Source: a virus. From it: a DNA stretch of 64,000 nt. Below are positions 1 through 9,894 of this stretch, piece after piece. The DNA is taken from the IMG/VR virus record IMGVR_UViG_3300023179_000013, positions 104,947 through 168,946 of that record. One strand, 5' to 3'. The notes beneath the pieces were generated by a model. It was not told the DNA's origin. It made no database searches and saw nothing but the letters and a program-made list of their open reading frames with translations. The translations under genes were made by a program, and so were the position numbers. The first letter of the stretch is position 1, and every line of letters starts with the position of its first letter.

Positions 1-1766
<1,766 letters not shown>

Positions 1767-1769
1767 TAT

Positions 1770-2450
1770 ATGAAAAAAGGTTATGTTTTACTGGTTATTT
1801 TACTCCTAGCATTTACTAGTTGTAAGAAAGTTCTTGGTATTAGAGATGATCCATACCCATTTGAAAATGGTAAACGATCAAAATTAGCTATGCGCTATCC
1901 TCAAGACGCTAGAGGTTATTATCTAGTTCCAATTGATACAACAACTAATTCAAATCGATTTGACATTTATGTTGAAGCAACTAAACTAATTCCATTCTAC
2001 TGGTACAATGGAACATCAGTAATGAGTGTTAAATTTGATTGTAATTCATATTGGGTATTAGGAGCAGGACAAAATGACCTGGTAGTTAACATTCCATTAT
2101 ATAGCCCATTTACTAGCTTATATAGTAGCCCATACTTTAATACTCCACTTCCAGTAAAAGATACTACTGTAGTATTAAACCAATATAGAAACAGTATTGT
2201 GTCTGTTGTGCAGGAGTCAAGCATATATTTAAAAGAATATTTCCCTGGCAGCATGTATCAACCAGCAGATGAATATCAGCCTGAAAGTGGGATGATGTGG
2301 GGTAAGCGTATTGTAGGTCCTATTCCTAGATATTTTAAGGGAGATACTATAACAGTATATTCTAAAATCTTTTGGGATGCCGGAAATTATACTTATACTC
2401 ACCCTCAAGAGACAACTAAAATTGATAGCGTAAAAGTAATCTTTAAATAA
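1770..2450 (+). CDS. Putative lipoprotein
   Basis: 226 residues with a Lys start, a hydrophobic stretch and a lipobox FTSC at residues 15-18 followed by Lys-Lys, the usual Bacteroidetes lipoprotein pattern. The mature part is rich in Tyr, Thr, Asn and Ser and is probably beta-rich and periplasmic or surface-exposed. No family recognised. The stop overlaps the start of the queD gene by one base (TAATG). A phage lipoprotein could act in superinfection exclusion, but nothing in the sequence shows this. Confidence 0.65.
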   Translation: MKKGYVLLVILLLAFTSCKKVLGIRDDPYPFENGKRSKLAMRYPQDARGYYLVPIDTTTNSNRFDIYVEATKLIPFYWYNGTSVMSVKFDCNSYWVLGAGQNDLVVNIPLYSPFTSLYSSPYFNTPLPVKDTTVVLNQYRNSIVSVVQESSIYLKEYFPGSMYQPADEYQPESGMMWGKRIVGPIPRYFKGDTITVYSKIFWDAGNYTYTHPQETTKIDSVKVIFK

Positions 2451-3046
2451 TGAAAAAACAATACATCACTAGAAAAGGTTCATTTGACTCTGGTCATAGA
2501 GTAATGAATGAACGAATGAAATGCTTTAACATTCATGGACATACTTACCTGTATGAGCTTGAATTTGAATTTAATGAAATGGAAGAAATCGGTTATGCAA
2601 TCGATTTTAAAGAAATTAAACGTGTAGGATGTCAGTGGATTGATGATATTCTAGATCACGGTATGATTTTAAATCCACAAGACACTAAATTAATTGAAAC
2701 TACTAAAGATTATGGTACTAAAATATGGTTAATGTCTTTAAGTGGTGAAGGACAATATTGCAATCCATCAGTAGAAAATATTGCTAAAGAGGTATTCCTA
2801 GCAATGATGGTATTATTTCAACCATATAAGAATCTTAGAATTCATAAAGTAACTATTTATGAAACACCAAATTGCTCCACAATATGTCTTAGAGAATCAA
2901 TCTCAGATATTGAAGCAAATAACTGGATGAAAGTTAGATTCAATGAAGTAAATCAATATGCAACAGATAAAGGAGTAATTGAATATGACGACAGAAAAAT
3001 ATCAGATTCATCAACTGAGCAGATTAATTATCTCGAAAACAAATAA
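2450..3046 (+). CDS. queD: 6-carboxy-tetrahydropterin synthase (QueD/PTPS family)
   Basis: Second step of 7-deazaguanine synthesis, converting dihydroneopterin triphosphate to 6-carboxy-tetrahydropterin. Zinc ligands are visible as His16 (SGH) and the HGH pair His29/His31, with the nucleophile Cys25 just before them. At 198 residues it is much longer than the roughly 120-residue bacterial enzyme, with added residues in the middle and an acidic C-terminal tail. Pathway partners FolE, QueE and QueC are all within 6 kb, which supports the QueD rather than the biopterin role. Confidence 0.88.
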   Translation: MKKQYITRKGSFDSGHRVMNERMKCFNIHGHTYLYELEFEFNEMEEIGYAIDFKEIKRVGCQWIDDILDHGMILNPQDTKLIETTKDYGTKIWLMSLSGEGQYCNPSVENIAKEVFLAMMVLFQPYKNLRIHKVTIYETPNCSTICLRESISDIEANNWMKVRFNEVNQYATDKGVIEYDDRKISDSSTEQINYLENK

Positions 3047-3059
3047 TCTAAATTAATAT

Positions 3060-3845
3060 ATGAAAGTCAGTCACGAACTGCCAATTGAATTATTACATTA
3101 TAGTTATGCATGGAATGATTATGATTATTGTCTTCCCCATCTAATAGACAAATCAGATAGATATAGATTATTCTTTCAAAAAGCTCGTTTAAATAAACGT
3201 TTTATTATCATGGATAATGGTCTGTTTGAAGGAGTAAAACATACAACAGAGGATCTATTTAATAAAATGTTTATTGTTAATCCTAATATCTTTATTGTAC
3301 CTGATGAATGGAATGATTCAGCTGCTACTATTAGAAATGCTAAGCATTGGATGATTAACTATAAAAAAGATTTACCTGATCAAACTAATTTAATGGCAGT
3401 ATGTCAAGGTAAAACCATAGCTGATTTAATTACTACATATCAAACATTAGTTGATTTAGGTTATAAACACATTGCATTTAATCATTCAAGTGAAGCATAC
3501 TCAAACAAATACCCCGAACATACTCCGGTATATGCTAAGATGTATGGTAGAATTGAATTGATTAGAGTGTTAATGGAAAGAGATATTATTAGAAAAGACA
3601 TTTACCATCATTTGCTTGGTGTCTCATTACCTCAAGAGATAATTGCTTATAGTGGATTTGACTGGATTAAATCAGTAGACACTTCTAATCCAATTATTGT
3701 TGGTTATAAAGGAGAACGCTATACAGATAGTGGTATTAATTTCAAACCAACTGAAAAGATAGAAGATCTCTTTGATAAAGACTTGGAAGACAAGATGGAA
3801 GATATTATCTTTAATGTAAACAAATTTAAACAATATGCCAAATAA
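3060..3845 (+). CDS. TGT-fold protein, probable DpdA-like DNA 7-deazaguanine transglycosylase
   Basis: 261 residues with features of a TIM-barrel guanine transglycosylase: a hydrophobic strand into MDNGLFEG near residue 50, IVPDEW near residue 80, AVCQG followed by a helix, and LGYKHIAFN. The AVCQG/LGYKHIAFN pair resembles the QG and GG strands of the tRNA-guanine transglycosylase family. It lies between queD and queC, where phages carry DpdA relatives that swap guanine in DNA for a 7-deazaguanine. It is shorter than bacterial TGT and shows no zinc-binding cysteine set. Family assignment is from pattern memory; DNA rather than tRNA as target is inference from context. Confidence 0.6.
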   Translation: MKVSHELPIELLHYSYAWNDYDYCLPHLIDKSDRYRLFFQKARLNKRFIIMDNGLFEGVKHTTEDLFNKMFIVNPNIFIVPDEWNDSAATIRNAKHWMINYKKDLPDQTNLMAVCQGKTIADLITTYQTLVDLGYKHIAFNHSSEAYSNKYPEHTPVYAKMYGRIELIRVLMERDIIRKDIYHHLLGVSLPQEIIAYSGFDWIKSVDTSNPIIVGYKGERYTDSGINFKPTEKIEDLFDKDLEDKMEDIIFNVNKFKQYAK

Positions 3846-3846
3846 A

Positions 3847-4113
3847 ATGTTATCGTTGTTTGATTATTTAGGCCAACCAGCCGGAAAAGAATTAGGAGCA
3901 CAAGTTGCTGCCTATGCTAAAATTAGAAAAGCAAGTTATAGTTCACGTTACGTAACTAATCCTAAATACAGTGGACCAGTATTGTTGTATACTAAAGAAT
4001 TTCTTGATGAATGTTTTTTAATTAAAAAAATATTCACAGACAATACAGACTATACTGAAATCAACACTCAGTTAGCAGAAGAAGCATTTAATAAAACAGA
4101 AAATATATTTTAA
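3847..4113 (+). CDS. Conserved-looking small protein of unknown function
   Basis: 88 residues from the ATG at 3847; an in-frame ATG at 3835 would overlap the previous gene. Sequence begins MLSLFDYLGQPAGKELG and is mostly helical with mixed charge. No family recognised. It sits between the DpdA-like gene and queC, and its stop overlaps the queC start by one base (TAATG), so it probably belongs to the same transcription unit. Confidence 0.6.
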   Translation: MLSLFDYLGQPAGKELGAQVAAYAKIRKASYSSRYVTNPKYSGPVLLYTKEFLDECFLIKKIFTDNTDYTEINTQLAEEAFNKTENIF

Positions 4114-4961
4114 TGAAAAAAGCAGTATTATCCTTAAGTGGAGGAATGGATAGCTCTACTTTGCTGCTTCATCTACTTGCCCATGGCTATGAAGTAACAG
4201 CATTGTCCTTTGATTATGGACAAAAACATCGCGTTGAACTTGAGCGTGCTAAAGCATTAATAGAATATATTAATGATAGAATGTTCTATAACAAAACAGA
4301 TAATTATGTAAAACATCAAATTATCAAACTAGATGGATTACAACAATTACTCAACTCAGCACTTGTAACAGGTGGTAAAGACGTTCCTGAAGGTCACTAC
4401 GAGCAAGATAATATGAAAGAAACAGTAGTACCTAACCGCAATAAAATCTTTGCTTCATTAATTCAAGCAGTAGCATTATCAGTTGCTACTAAAGGTGAAA
4501 AACAAGAGTGTGTTATTGCGATGGGTATTCATGCTGGTGACCACGCTATTTATCCTGATTGTAGACAAGAGTTTCGCGATGCTGATTTTGAAGCATTTAA
4601 GATTGGTAATTGGGATTCTGAATTAGTATCACATTATACTCCTTACCTTCATACTGACAAGTTAGGCATTTTAAGAGATGGAGAAGTATGTTGTCAAAAA
4701 TTAGATTTAGATTTTGATGAAGTATATAAACGTACTAATACATCTTACAAACCTATTCCTATTATTGGAACATACGATGAAAAAATAGTATGGTACTCTG
4801 ATTATAAATCAGCAGCATCAGTAGAACGTATTGAATCTTTTATTAAACTAGGTCGTAAAGATCCTGTAGCTTATGCTGATGAAACTGGTCCTGTAAAATG
4901 GGAAGTAGCTAAAGCACACGTAGAAAAAGTATTAGAACAACATAGAACAACAAATTTGTAA
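4113..4961 (+). CDS. queC: 7-cyano-7-deazaguanine (preQ0) synthase QueC, zinc site lost
   Basis: ATP-dependent amidation and dehydration of 7-carboxy-7-deazaguanine to preQ0. The PP-loop SGGMDS is at residues 9-14, and FDYGQKH and YPDCRQEF match the family. Length 282 is slightly over the usual 220-240. The C-terminal region that normally reads SCY then CxxCxxC aligns here with TSY and SDYKSAAS, followed by the family-like VERIESFIKLGRKDP; all four zinc-binding cysteines appear replaced. Either the fold is stabilised another way or the activity has shifted. Family identity is clear, exact activity less so. Confidence 0.85.
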   Translation: MKKAVLSLSGGMDSSTLLLHLLAHGYEVTALSFDYGQKHRVELERAKALIEYINDRMFYNKTDNYVKHQIIKLDGLQQLLNSALVTGGKDVPEGHYEQDNMKETVVPNRNKIFASLIQAVALSVATKGEKQECVIAMGIHAGDHAIYPDCRQEFRDADFEAFKIGNWDSELVSHYTPYLHTDKLGILRDGEVCCQKLDLDFDEVYKRTNTSYKPIPIIGTYDEKIVWYSDYKSAASVERIESFIKLGRKDPVAYADETGPVKWEVAKAHVEKVLEQHRTTNL

Positions 4962-4980
4962 ACAAATATCCCTTATAGTT

Positions 4981-5223
4981 ATGAGTTATCAGACAAAGGT
5001 ACGTGCGAATTACCTTAATCGCACAGCAAAATTGAGCTTCTTTAAGAACCGTCAACGTAATGGCGATGTAGCTCGTCTTGCAGACGAAACAGGCTACACA
5101 GAGCGTATGATTTATTACACCCTCACTGGTGAGCGTCGTGTAAACCAAACCATCGCTAACGCAATGTATAATCTTACTCGTCGCCGCATGCGCAACGAAG
5201 ATTATATCGTAGCTACGGCTTAA
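4981..5223 (+). CDS. Small helix-turn-helix DNA-binding protein
   Basis: 80 residues, very basic, with a helix-turn-helix of the form RLADETGYTERMIYYTLTGE in the centre, similar to regulators that read a short operator. Codon use is visibly richer in C and G than neighbouring genes (many CGT, ACC, GCA codons), which suggests high expression or a separate origin. It is followed by a strong terminator, so it ends the queD-queC unit. Target unknown. Confidence 0.65.
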   Translation: MSYQTKVRANYLNRTAKLSFFKNRQRNGDVARLADETGYTERMIYYTLTGERRVNQTIANAMYNLTRRRMRNEDYIVATA

Positions 5224-5240
5224 TAAGCCAACAAACTCAA

Positions 5241-5277
5241 CATCCCCATTTCCTAGAGAGTGGGGATGTTTTATTTT
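5241..5277 (+). terminator. Rho-independent terminator after the HTH gene
   Basis: CATCCCCA (5241-5248) pairs with TGGGGATG (5261-5268) across a 12-base loop, followed by TTTTATTTTA. Perfect 8-bp stem plus U-tract. Confidence 0.85.
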
Positions 5278-5290
5278 AAATTACAAATTT

Positions 5291-6136
5291 ATGAAAATAT
5301 TAGTAACAGGAGGAGCAGGATTTATTGGAACTAATCTTATTAAAAGATTACTTAATAAAGGTCATACTGTTCAATCGTTAGATAATTACGATAGTGGTTT
5401 AAGAGAAAATGAAATTGAGGGATGTACTTATTATTTTGGTGATGTTAGATCAATTGGAACAATGGATAAAGACATTGATTTAATTTATCATTTAGCTGGT
5501 CTAAGTAGAATCCAACCATCATTTCAAAACCCAAATAATACATTTGAAGTTAATACAATCGGAACTCAAGAAGTATGTGATTTTGCAAAACACATTAAAG
5601 CAAAATTAATATATGCTGGTTCATCTTCTCGTTGGCACAATCCATATCAATCACCTTATGCTTGTTATAAACATCTAGGAGAGGAAATATGTAAAATGTA
5701 TCGAACTACTTTTAATACTAATATTGAAATTGCTAGATTTTATAACGTTTATGGTCCTCATGAAATAGTAGATGGAGATTGGGCTGCGGTAACTGGTATT
5801 TGGAGACGTCAAGTAAGAGATGGTCAACCACTTACAATAGTAGGTGATGGAGAACAACGCCGTGATTTTACTCATGTAGATGATATTGTAGATGGATTAT
5901 ATAAAATAGGAACAAGTAAAGAAAAACATGAAGATGCCTGGGAATTAGGAACAGGTAAAAATTATTCTATAAATGAAGTAGCAGACATGTTTGTTGAAAA
6001 ATTTGGATGTAAAAAACAATATATTCCGAATCAAAAAGGCAACTATAGAGAAACATTAAGAGAAAATAATGACGCTATGGAGCGTTTAGGATGGCAACCA
6101 TCAGATAAATTAAAGCAATATATTCAATCACTATAA
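5291..6136 (+). CDS. NAD-dependent nucleotide-sugar epimerase/dehydratase (extended SDR)
   Basis: 281 residues. N-terminal Rossmann motif GGAGFIG at residues 7-13, NAD-ribose Asp in LDNYDSG, and the catalytic YxxxK as YACYK. C-terminal FTHVDDIVDGL and the GWQPS end are typical of UDP-glucose/GlcNAc 4-epimerases and relatives. It is isolated from the main sugar cluster, between two parts of the deazaguanine pathway. Exact sugar cannot be told; active-site serine region is unusual (SSSRWHN instead of the common SSSSVYG). Confidence 0.8.
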   Translation: MKILVTGGAGFIGTNLIKRLLNKGHTVQSLDNYDSGLRENEIEGCTYYFGDVRSIGTMDKDIDLIYHLAGLSRIQPSFQNPNNTFEVNTIGTQEVCDFAKHIKAKLIYAGSSSRWHNPYQSPYACYKHLGEEICKMYRTTFNTNIEIARFYNVYGPHEIVDGDWAAVTGIWRRQVRDGQPLTIVGDGEQRRDFTHVDDIVDGLYKIGTSKEKHEDAWELGTGKNYSINEVADMFVEKFGCKKQYIPNQKGNYRETLRENNDAMERLGWQPSDKLKQYIQSL

Positions 6137-6144
6137 AATAAAAC

Positions 6145-6381
6145 ATGGACAATATGAAGTGTTTAAAAAATACAAAAACAGGAAACATCATCAGAGTAGA
6201 TAATAAACAAGCTAACCAAATGGTTGGCTCTCAATGGTCTTATATAGCGAAATCAGAATGGAAATTAGCTACACGTGTACCAGTGTCAGAAAAACAAACT
6301 GAAGAGGCTGAAAAGAAAGAAGTAACAATCAGTGAAAAAGCTCTTAAGCGTAATAAACTTAAAGAAAAACAAAGACAATGA
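6145..6381 (+). CDS. Small basic protein of unknown function
   Basis: 78 residues; first half contains a beta-type stretch with WSYIAKSEWK, second half is Lys/Glu-rich and ends KLKEKQRQ, probably a charged helix. No family recognised. Its stop overlaps the start of the next tiny gene (ATGA). Confidence 0.55.
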   Translation: MDNMKCLKNTKTGNIIRVDNKQANQMVGSQWSYIAKSEWKLATRVPVSEKQTEEAEKKEVTISEKALKRNKLKEKQRQ

Positions 6382-6503
6382 TACATGAGATAACCCACAT
6401 ATTAGGACTATGTGGTGAAAAACATCTTAATGCTATGGTTATAATGTTTGATTGGCAAAATCTTAGTCCTATATTTAATTATATAAAAACATTATTCAAA
6501 TGA
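6378..6503 (+). CDS. 41-residue peptide coupled to queE
   Basis: Short reading frame of 41 codons joined by ATGA overlaps to both the gene before (stop at 6381) and queE after (start at 6500). The double overlap is the best evidence that it is translated. Product begins MIHEITHILGLCGEKH and is moderately hydrophobic. No function assigned. Confidence 0.5.
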   Translation: MIHEITHILGLCGEKHLNAMVIMFDWQNLSPIFNYIKTLFK

Positions 6504-7393
6504 GTAAAATAGATCCAAATAAACTACTAATCAGTAGTGATTTCTATTCCATCCAAGGTGAAGGAATAAGCAGTGGAGTACCATCATATTTCGTTAGATT
6601 AGGTATCTGTAACCTAACTTGCGGTATGAGCCGTAAGTTTGCCAATCAATTAGAGAAAGATAAGAATCTAGAAGACGGTGAAATATTCGTAGGTGATTTA
6701 CATGCTGAAGGTAAAGCAACTTGGACTTGTGATAGTACATCTCAATGGTTATGGAGAGGTGAAGATAAAGAATTCCAATATTTAATTGATAGATGGAAGG
6801 AACAAGGTATCTATGAAGATATTAAGAATAGTACTATCCATATCATTTGGACTGGTGGTGAACCTACAATTAAAGGGCATCAAGAAGCAATTGTTAACTT
6901 TCATAAGTATTGGAATGATATAGTATACTATGAAACATTGAATAAATTAAAAAATACAACTGTATTAGATGAAGATGTATACGATCACATGGATTTAAAT
7001 CCATTTAATGAAATAGAAACTAATGGTACAGTTGTAATTGAAGATAATTTGTTTGAATTAATTGATCAAATTAACTGCTCACCCAAGTTAGCAAACTCAG
7101 GTATGACTAAGAAGCAACGCTTCAACGAAGAAGCTCTTAAACGCATCATGGAACATCCGAATTATCAATTTAAATTTGTAATATCCAATGAAGAAGACGT
7201 ACAAGAAATTTTTAGCGAATTTGTGTTACCACTTAGCATACCTCTTAAGAATGTAGTCTGCATGCCAGGATTAGATGACGTAGCTAACTTTGAAGAGCGT
7301 ACTCAGTTTTGTTTGGAGATGGCTAAGAAGTATAAGTTCCGTGGATTGACTCGTTTGCATATTGCAGCTTGGAATAAAACGTTGAATGTATAA
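6500..7393 (+). CDS. queE: 7-carboxy-7-deazaguanine synthase QueE (radical SAM), with insertion
   Basis: Radical SAM ring contraction of 6-carboxy-tetrahydropterin. DFYSIQGEG at residues 14-22, FVRLGICNLTC at 31-41 and TGGEP at 118-122 identify the family. The usual C-x3-C-x2-C cluster motif is present as Cys37 and Cys41, but the third cysteine comes only at Cys77 in TWTCDST, so about 33 extra residues lie between the second and third ligands. Total 297 residues is longer than the usual 210-240. Follows the tiny gene by a 4-base overlap and overlaps the Smr gene by one base. Confidence 0.83.
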   Translation: MSKIDPNKLLISSDFYSIQGEGISSGVPSYFVRLGICNLTCGMSRKFANQLEKDKNLEDGEIFVGDLHAEGKATWTCDSTSQWLWRGEDKEFQYLIDRWKEQGIYEDIKNSTIHIIWTGGEPTIKGHQEAIVNFHKYWNDIVYYETLNKLKNTTVLDEDVYDHMDLNPFNEIETNGTVVIEDNLFELIDQINCSPKLANSGMTKKQRFNEEALKRIMEHPNYQFKFVISNEEDVQEIFSEFVLPLSIPLKNVVCMPGLDDVANFEERTQFCLEMAKKYKFRGLTRLHIAAWNKTLNV

Positions 7394-7599
7394 TGAAAGA
7401 GCTAGATCTTCATGGTTTAAAACACTATGATGTTAAGGACACAGTTGAGAACTTTATTCTAATGAATAGTACCCCATTCCGTATTATAACAGGCAGATCA
7501 GACAAAATGAGAGAACTAGTAGAAACAACATTGAAAAAACATCGTTTTGAATTTTATACTCCTGCTCACAACCCAGGAGAAATAATTGTAATAGATTAA
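7393..7599 (+). CDS. Stand-alone Smr domain protein
   Basis: 68 residues; starts with the Smr signature LDLHGL and contains the ITGR strand, corresponding to the LDLHG and TGxG motifs of the MutS2 C-terminal (Smr) nuclease domain. The usual HGxG-like glycine loop is reduced to GRSDKM. Stand-alone Smr domains bind or nick structured nucleic acid. It overlaps the queE stop (TAATG). Confidence 0.75.
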   Translation: MKELDLHGLKHYDVKDTVENFILMNSTPFRIITGRSDKMRELVETTLKKHRFEFYTPAHNPGEIIVID

Positions 7600-7601
7600 T
7601 T

Positions 7602-7775
7602 ATGCTAGACGCAACTGAACAACGTATTGCTAATTTGCTTAGAAGCAACGGAGCAACTGACACACAAATTGAAATGTACTTAGATGATATTTTCTCCTTT
7701 AGTGATCCCAAGCTATATGAGAATTCTGATGATGAAGATATCTTAAGTGACTTTGAAGATTGGTTGGGAGAATAA
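7602..7775 (+). CDS. 57-residue acidic protein
   Basis: Complete frame of 57 codons starting two bases after the Smr gene. Very acidic, with a C-terminal run of Asp/Glu and Trp (DDEDILSDFEDWLGE). No family recognised; acidic small phage proteins often bind host enzymes or mimic DNA, but that is not shown here. Confidence 0.5.
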   Translation: MLDATEQRIANLLRSNGATDTQIEMYLDDIFSFSDPKLYENSDDEDILSDFEDWLGE

Positions 7776-7786
7776 ATTTAAAATCA

Positions 7787-7794
7787 TATATTTA
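7787..7794 (+). promoter_or_regulatory. TATATTTA promoter-like element upstream of folE
   Basis: TATATTTA ends 12 bases before the folE ATG. It is the same octamer that recurs before many operons here; no clear G[GT]CAAA partner is present upstream. Confidence 0.4.
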
Positions 7795-7806
7795 ATAAAA
7801 ATAAAG

Positions 7807-8442
7807 ATGGAACTATTAAAGAAATCAAACGGCAATTTAGCTCGTACACCAGAGCAGGTAGAACAGATGATTGAAAAAGCATCTGAAGCATATGCTCAAT
7901 TCCTTACAGCAGTAGGATTTGATTATAAAGCAGATAGACAAACAGTAGATACTCCTCGTCGTGTAGCTAAAGCATGGCTTAAGGATCTTATTGTAGGTAG
8001 TATTACTGATGAACCTAACATTACAGTATTCCCTAATGATGATGGGTACAAAGGATTAGTAATCCAATCAGGTATTCCTATTGTTAGTATGTGTGCTCAC
8101 CACAACTTAGCATTTACAGGGTATGCTACCTTAGCATATGTTCCAGGTGAACAAGTAATTGGATTAAGTAAGTTGAATCGTATTGTAGAATGGTTCTCAC
8201 GTCGTCCACAGATGCAAGAATCGCTTACACAGCAAATCCACGATTACTTAGCTACCAAAATGGATTGTCCGTCTGTAGCAGTTAGTATTGCTTGTAAACA
8301 CACATGCTGCTCACATCGTGGTATTAAACATCCATCTGTAATGACTACAAATAAATTTAGTGGTGTGTTTATGGAAAAGGATAATTTGATCCGTGAAGAA
8401 TTCCTTCACGCAATTGAAGTTAACGGAACTAAAATGAAATAA
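7807..8442 (+). CDS. folE: GTP cyclohydrolase I
   Basis: Converts GTP to dihydroneopterin triphosphate, the entry to the 7-deazaguanine pathway encoded around it. 211 residues from the ATG at 7807, chosen because it follows the TATATTTA element; an upstream ATG at 7747 lies inside the preceding gene. Zinc ligands are seen in CAHHN and in ACKHTCCSHRG; TPRRVAKAW and GLSKLNRIVEWFSRRPQ are family signatures. Confident. Confidence 0.93.
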   Translation: MELLKKSNGNLARTPEQVEQMIEKASEAYAQFLTAVGFDYKADRQTVDTPRRVAKAWLKDLIVGSITDEPNITVFPNDDGYKGLVIQSGIPIVSMCAHHNLAFTGYATLAYVPGEQVIGLSKLNRIVEWFSRRPQMQESLTQQIHDYLATKMDCPSVAVSIACKHTCCSHRGIKHPSVMTTNKFSGVFMEKDNLIREEFLHAIEVNGTKMK

Positions 8443-8443
8443 T

Positions 8444-8605
8444 ATGCAACCTAAAGAATCAAAATCAAATTGGCATTTCTGGATTAGTTTTGTTAAATCT
8501 TGTATTAGAATATTTGCGGGCTGTGCTATTATAGGTCAAAGCCTAGTAGCAGCAGGTGTTAGCTTAATTCTAGCTGAGTTTTTAGGTATTATTGAAGAAT
8601 TATAA
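8444..8605 (+). CDS. 53-residue membrane peptide
   Basis: Begins one base after the folE stop. Basic, aromatic N-terminus (WHFWISFVK) followed by a long hydrophobic segment (residues about 21-50) ending EEL. One or two membrane passes. No family recognised. Confidence 0.5.
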   Translation: MQPKESKSNWHFWISFVKSCIRIFAGCAIIGQSLVAAGVSLILAEFLGIIEEL

Positions 8606-8614
8606 AATAAAAAT

Positions 8615-9133
8615 ATGTTAAACGCACAACAAATATTAGACGAAGGATTATTGCGCCTTGAACGCGCTCAAGGTAAACCAGCTCAAGTTGGTTATGATCT
8701 TACCTTAAAGCAAGTTAATGCAGTAGGCAATAAAAGAGATATGGCTAGTCATCGTATTGGTAAAGTATTAAAAGATAAAACACAACTTACTAACTATGAA
8801 CCATATGGCTTGATTAATTTAGATGGAGTAACAGGTTGGTTATTATATGAAGGTGTATATGACATCACATTCAATGAAGGATGTAAAATCCCAGATAATC
8901 GTGTAGCATTTATTAAACAACGCTCATCCCTGTACCGCAACGGTGCAATTATTAACAGCCCGGTATTTGATCCAGGGTTTGAAACTGAATTTATGGGCAC
9001 ATTAATGTATGTTCATTGTCCAATATTCATTGAGGAAAATGCCAGAGTAGCCCAAATCTACTTCCACGAATGTACACCAGCTGAAAAGTATGATGGTCAG
9101 TGGCAAAATGATAAGCAACGAGCTTCATTATAA
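8615..9133 (+). CDS. dCTP deaminase / dUTPase superfamily protein
   Basis: 172 residues. The central RSSLYRNGAIINSPVFDPGF matches the dCTP deaminase/dUTPase trimer core (RSSLxRxG and the DPGF/Y strand), and the late NARVAQIYFHEC corresponds to the PGxxIAQLIF strand. Members deaminate dCTP or hydrolyse dUTP, supplying dUMP for thymidylate synthesis. The catalytic Glu of the deaminase is not certain, so dUTPase-like activity is an alternative. Confidence 0.72.
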   Translation: MLNAQQILDEGLLRLERAQGKPAQVGYDLTLKQVNAVGNKRDMASHRIGKVLKDKTQLTNYEPYGLINLDGVTGWLLYEGVYDITFNEGCKIPDNRVAFIKQRSSLYRNGAIINSPVFDPGFETEFMGTLMYVHCPIFIEENARVAQIYFHECTPAEKYDGQWQNDKQRASL

Positions 9134-9150
9134 GAAGCATATTTATATGC

Positions 9151-9885
9151 ATGCCATTAACATTATCAAATACAAGCGGAGCAGGTAATTTTACATTAGT
9201 TAATAATAGCAATAGTGGTAGACTTAGTATGTCTATCACTAATGCTATAGTTACTAACGGACTTACTTTACAATTAGATGCTAATAACTCTACATCATAT
9301 CCTGGCTCAGGAACTACATGGTATGATTTAGCAGGCACACAACAAAACATTACACTTGTTGGTACACCAACATATACGGCCGCAGCGCCATCATATTTTA
9401 CTTTTAATGGCTCAACACAAAGAGGTTCAGGAACAGGTGCTGTATTATCATCAACAAGCTATACTAAATGTGTATGGTTCTATTTAAACTCATATGTTGA
9501 TAATAATATAGTAAGCAGTGATGTAGGTGGACATTATATGTTTTTCCAAGGAGGAAATAAAATGTATAATGGTCATTCTAACTGGACTGGATTTCCAAGT
9601 AACTATCCATCAACAGCTACATTTAGTTTAAATACATGGTACAATGCAGCACTTACATTTAATACAACTGATGGAATGAAACTTTATATTAATGGTGCAT
9701 TAGATAGTTCTTATACTACAATTAAAACAGCATTTACAGGAGATGGCTCAACAAATATAGCAGCTTATGGAGCAGGTAATTTATTAAATGGTAGAATAGC
9801 TAAAGTTTACTGCTATAATGTATCTCTAACAGCCGCTGAAGTTTTACAAAACTATAATGCTGATAAAGCAAAATTTGGATTGTAA
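9151..9885 (+). CDS. LamG/concanavalin-like jelly-roll domain protein
   Basis: 244 residues, Ser/Thr/Asn/Gly-rich. The stretch from residue 30 (VTNGLTLQLDANNSTSYPG, TTWYDLAG) to the end (GRIAKVYCYNVSLTAAEVLQNYNADK) follows the LamG/laminin-G lectin-like pattern common in phage and Bacteroidetes surface proteins. No signal peptide, so it is probably a virion or intracellularly assembled carbohydrate-binding protein rather than secreted. Starts right after a GCATATTTATATGC palindrome at 9137-9150. Confidence 0.7.
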   Translation: MPLTLSNTSGAGNFTLVNNSNSGRLSMSITNAIVTNGLTLQLDANNSTSYPGSGTTWYDLAGTQQNITLVGTPTYTAAAPSYFTFNGSTQRGSGTGAVLSSTSYTKCVWFYLNSYVDNNIVSSDVGGHYMFFQGGNKMYNGHSNWTGFPSNYPSTATFSLNTWYNAALTFNTTDGMKLYINGALDSSYTTIKTAFTGDGSTNIAAYGAGNLLNGRIAKVYCYNVSLTAAEVLQNYNADKAKFGL

Positions 9886-9894
9886 TTTGACTTC

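Noticed and set aside
3719-5148. Minus-strand frames over the queC and DpdA-like region
   Set aside because: Shadows of well-supported + strand genes, without promoter or ribosome-binding features.
9137-9150. GCATATTTATATGC palindrome as an operator before the LamG gene
   Set aside because: It is one short A/T-rich palindrome of a kind expected by chance here and overlaps the start codon; kept only as a note in the gene entry.
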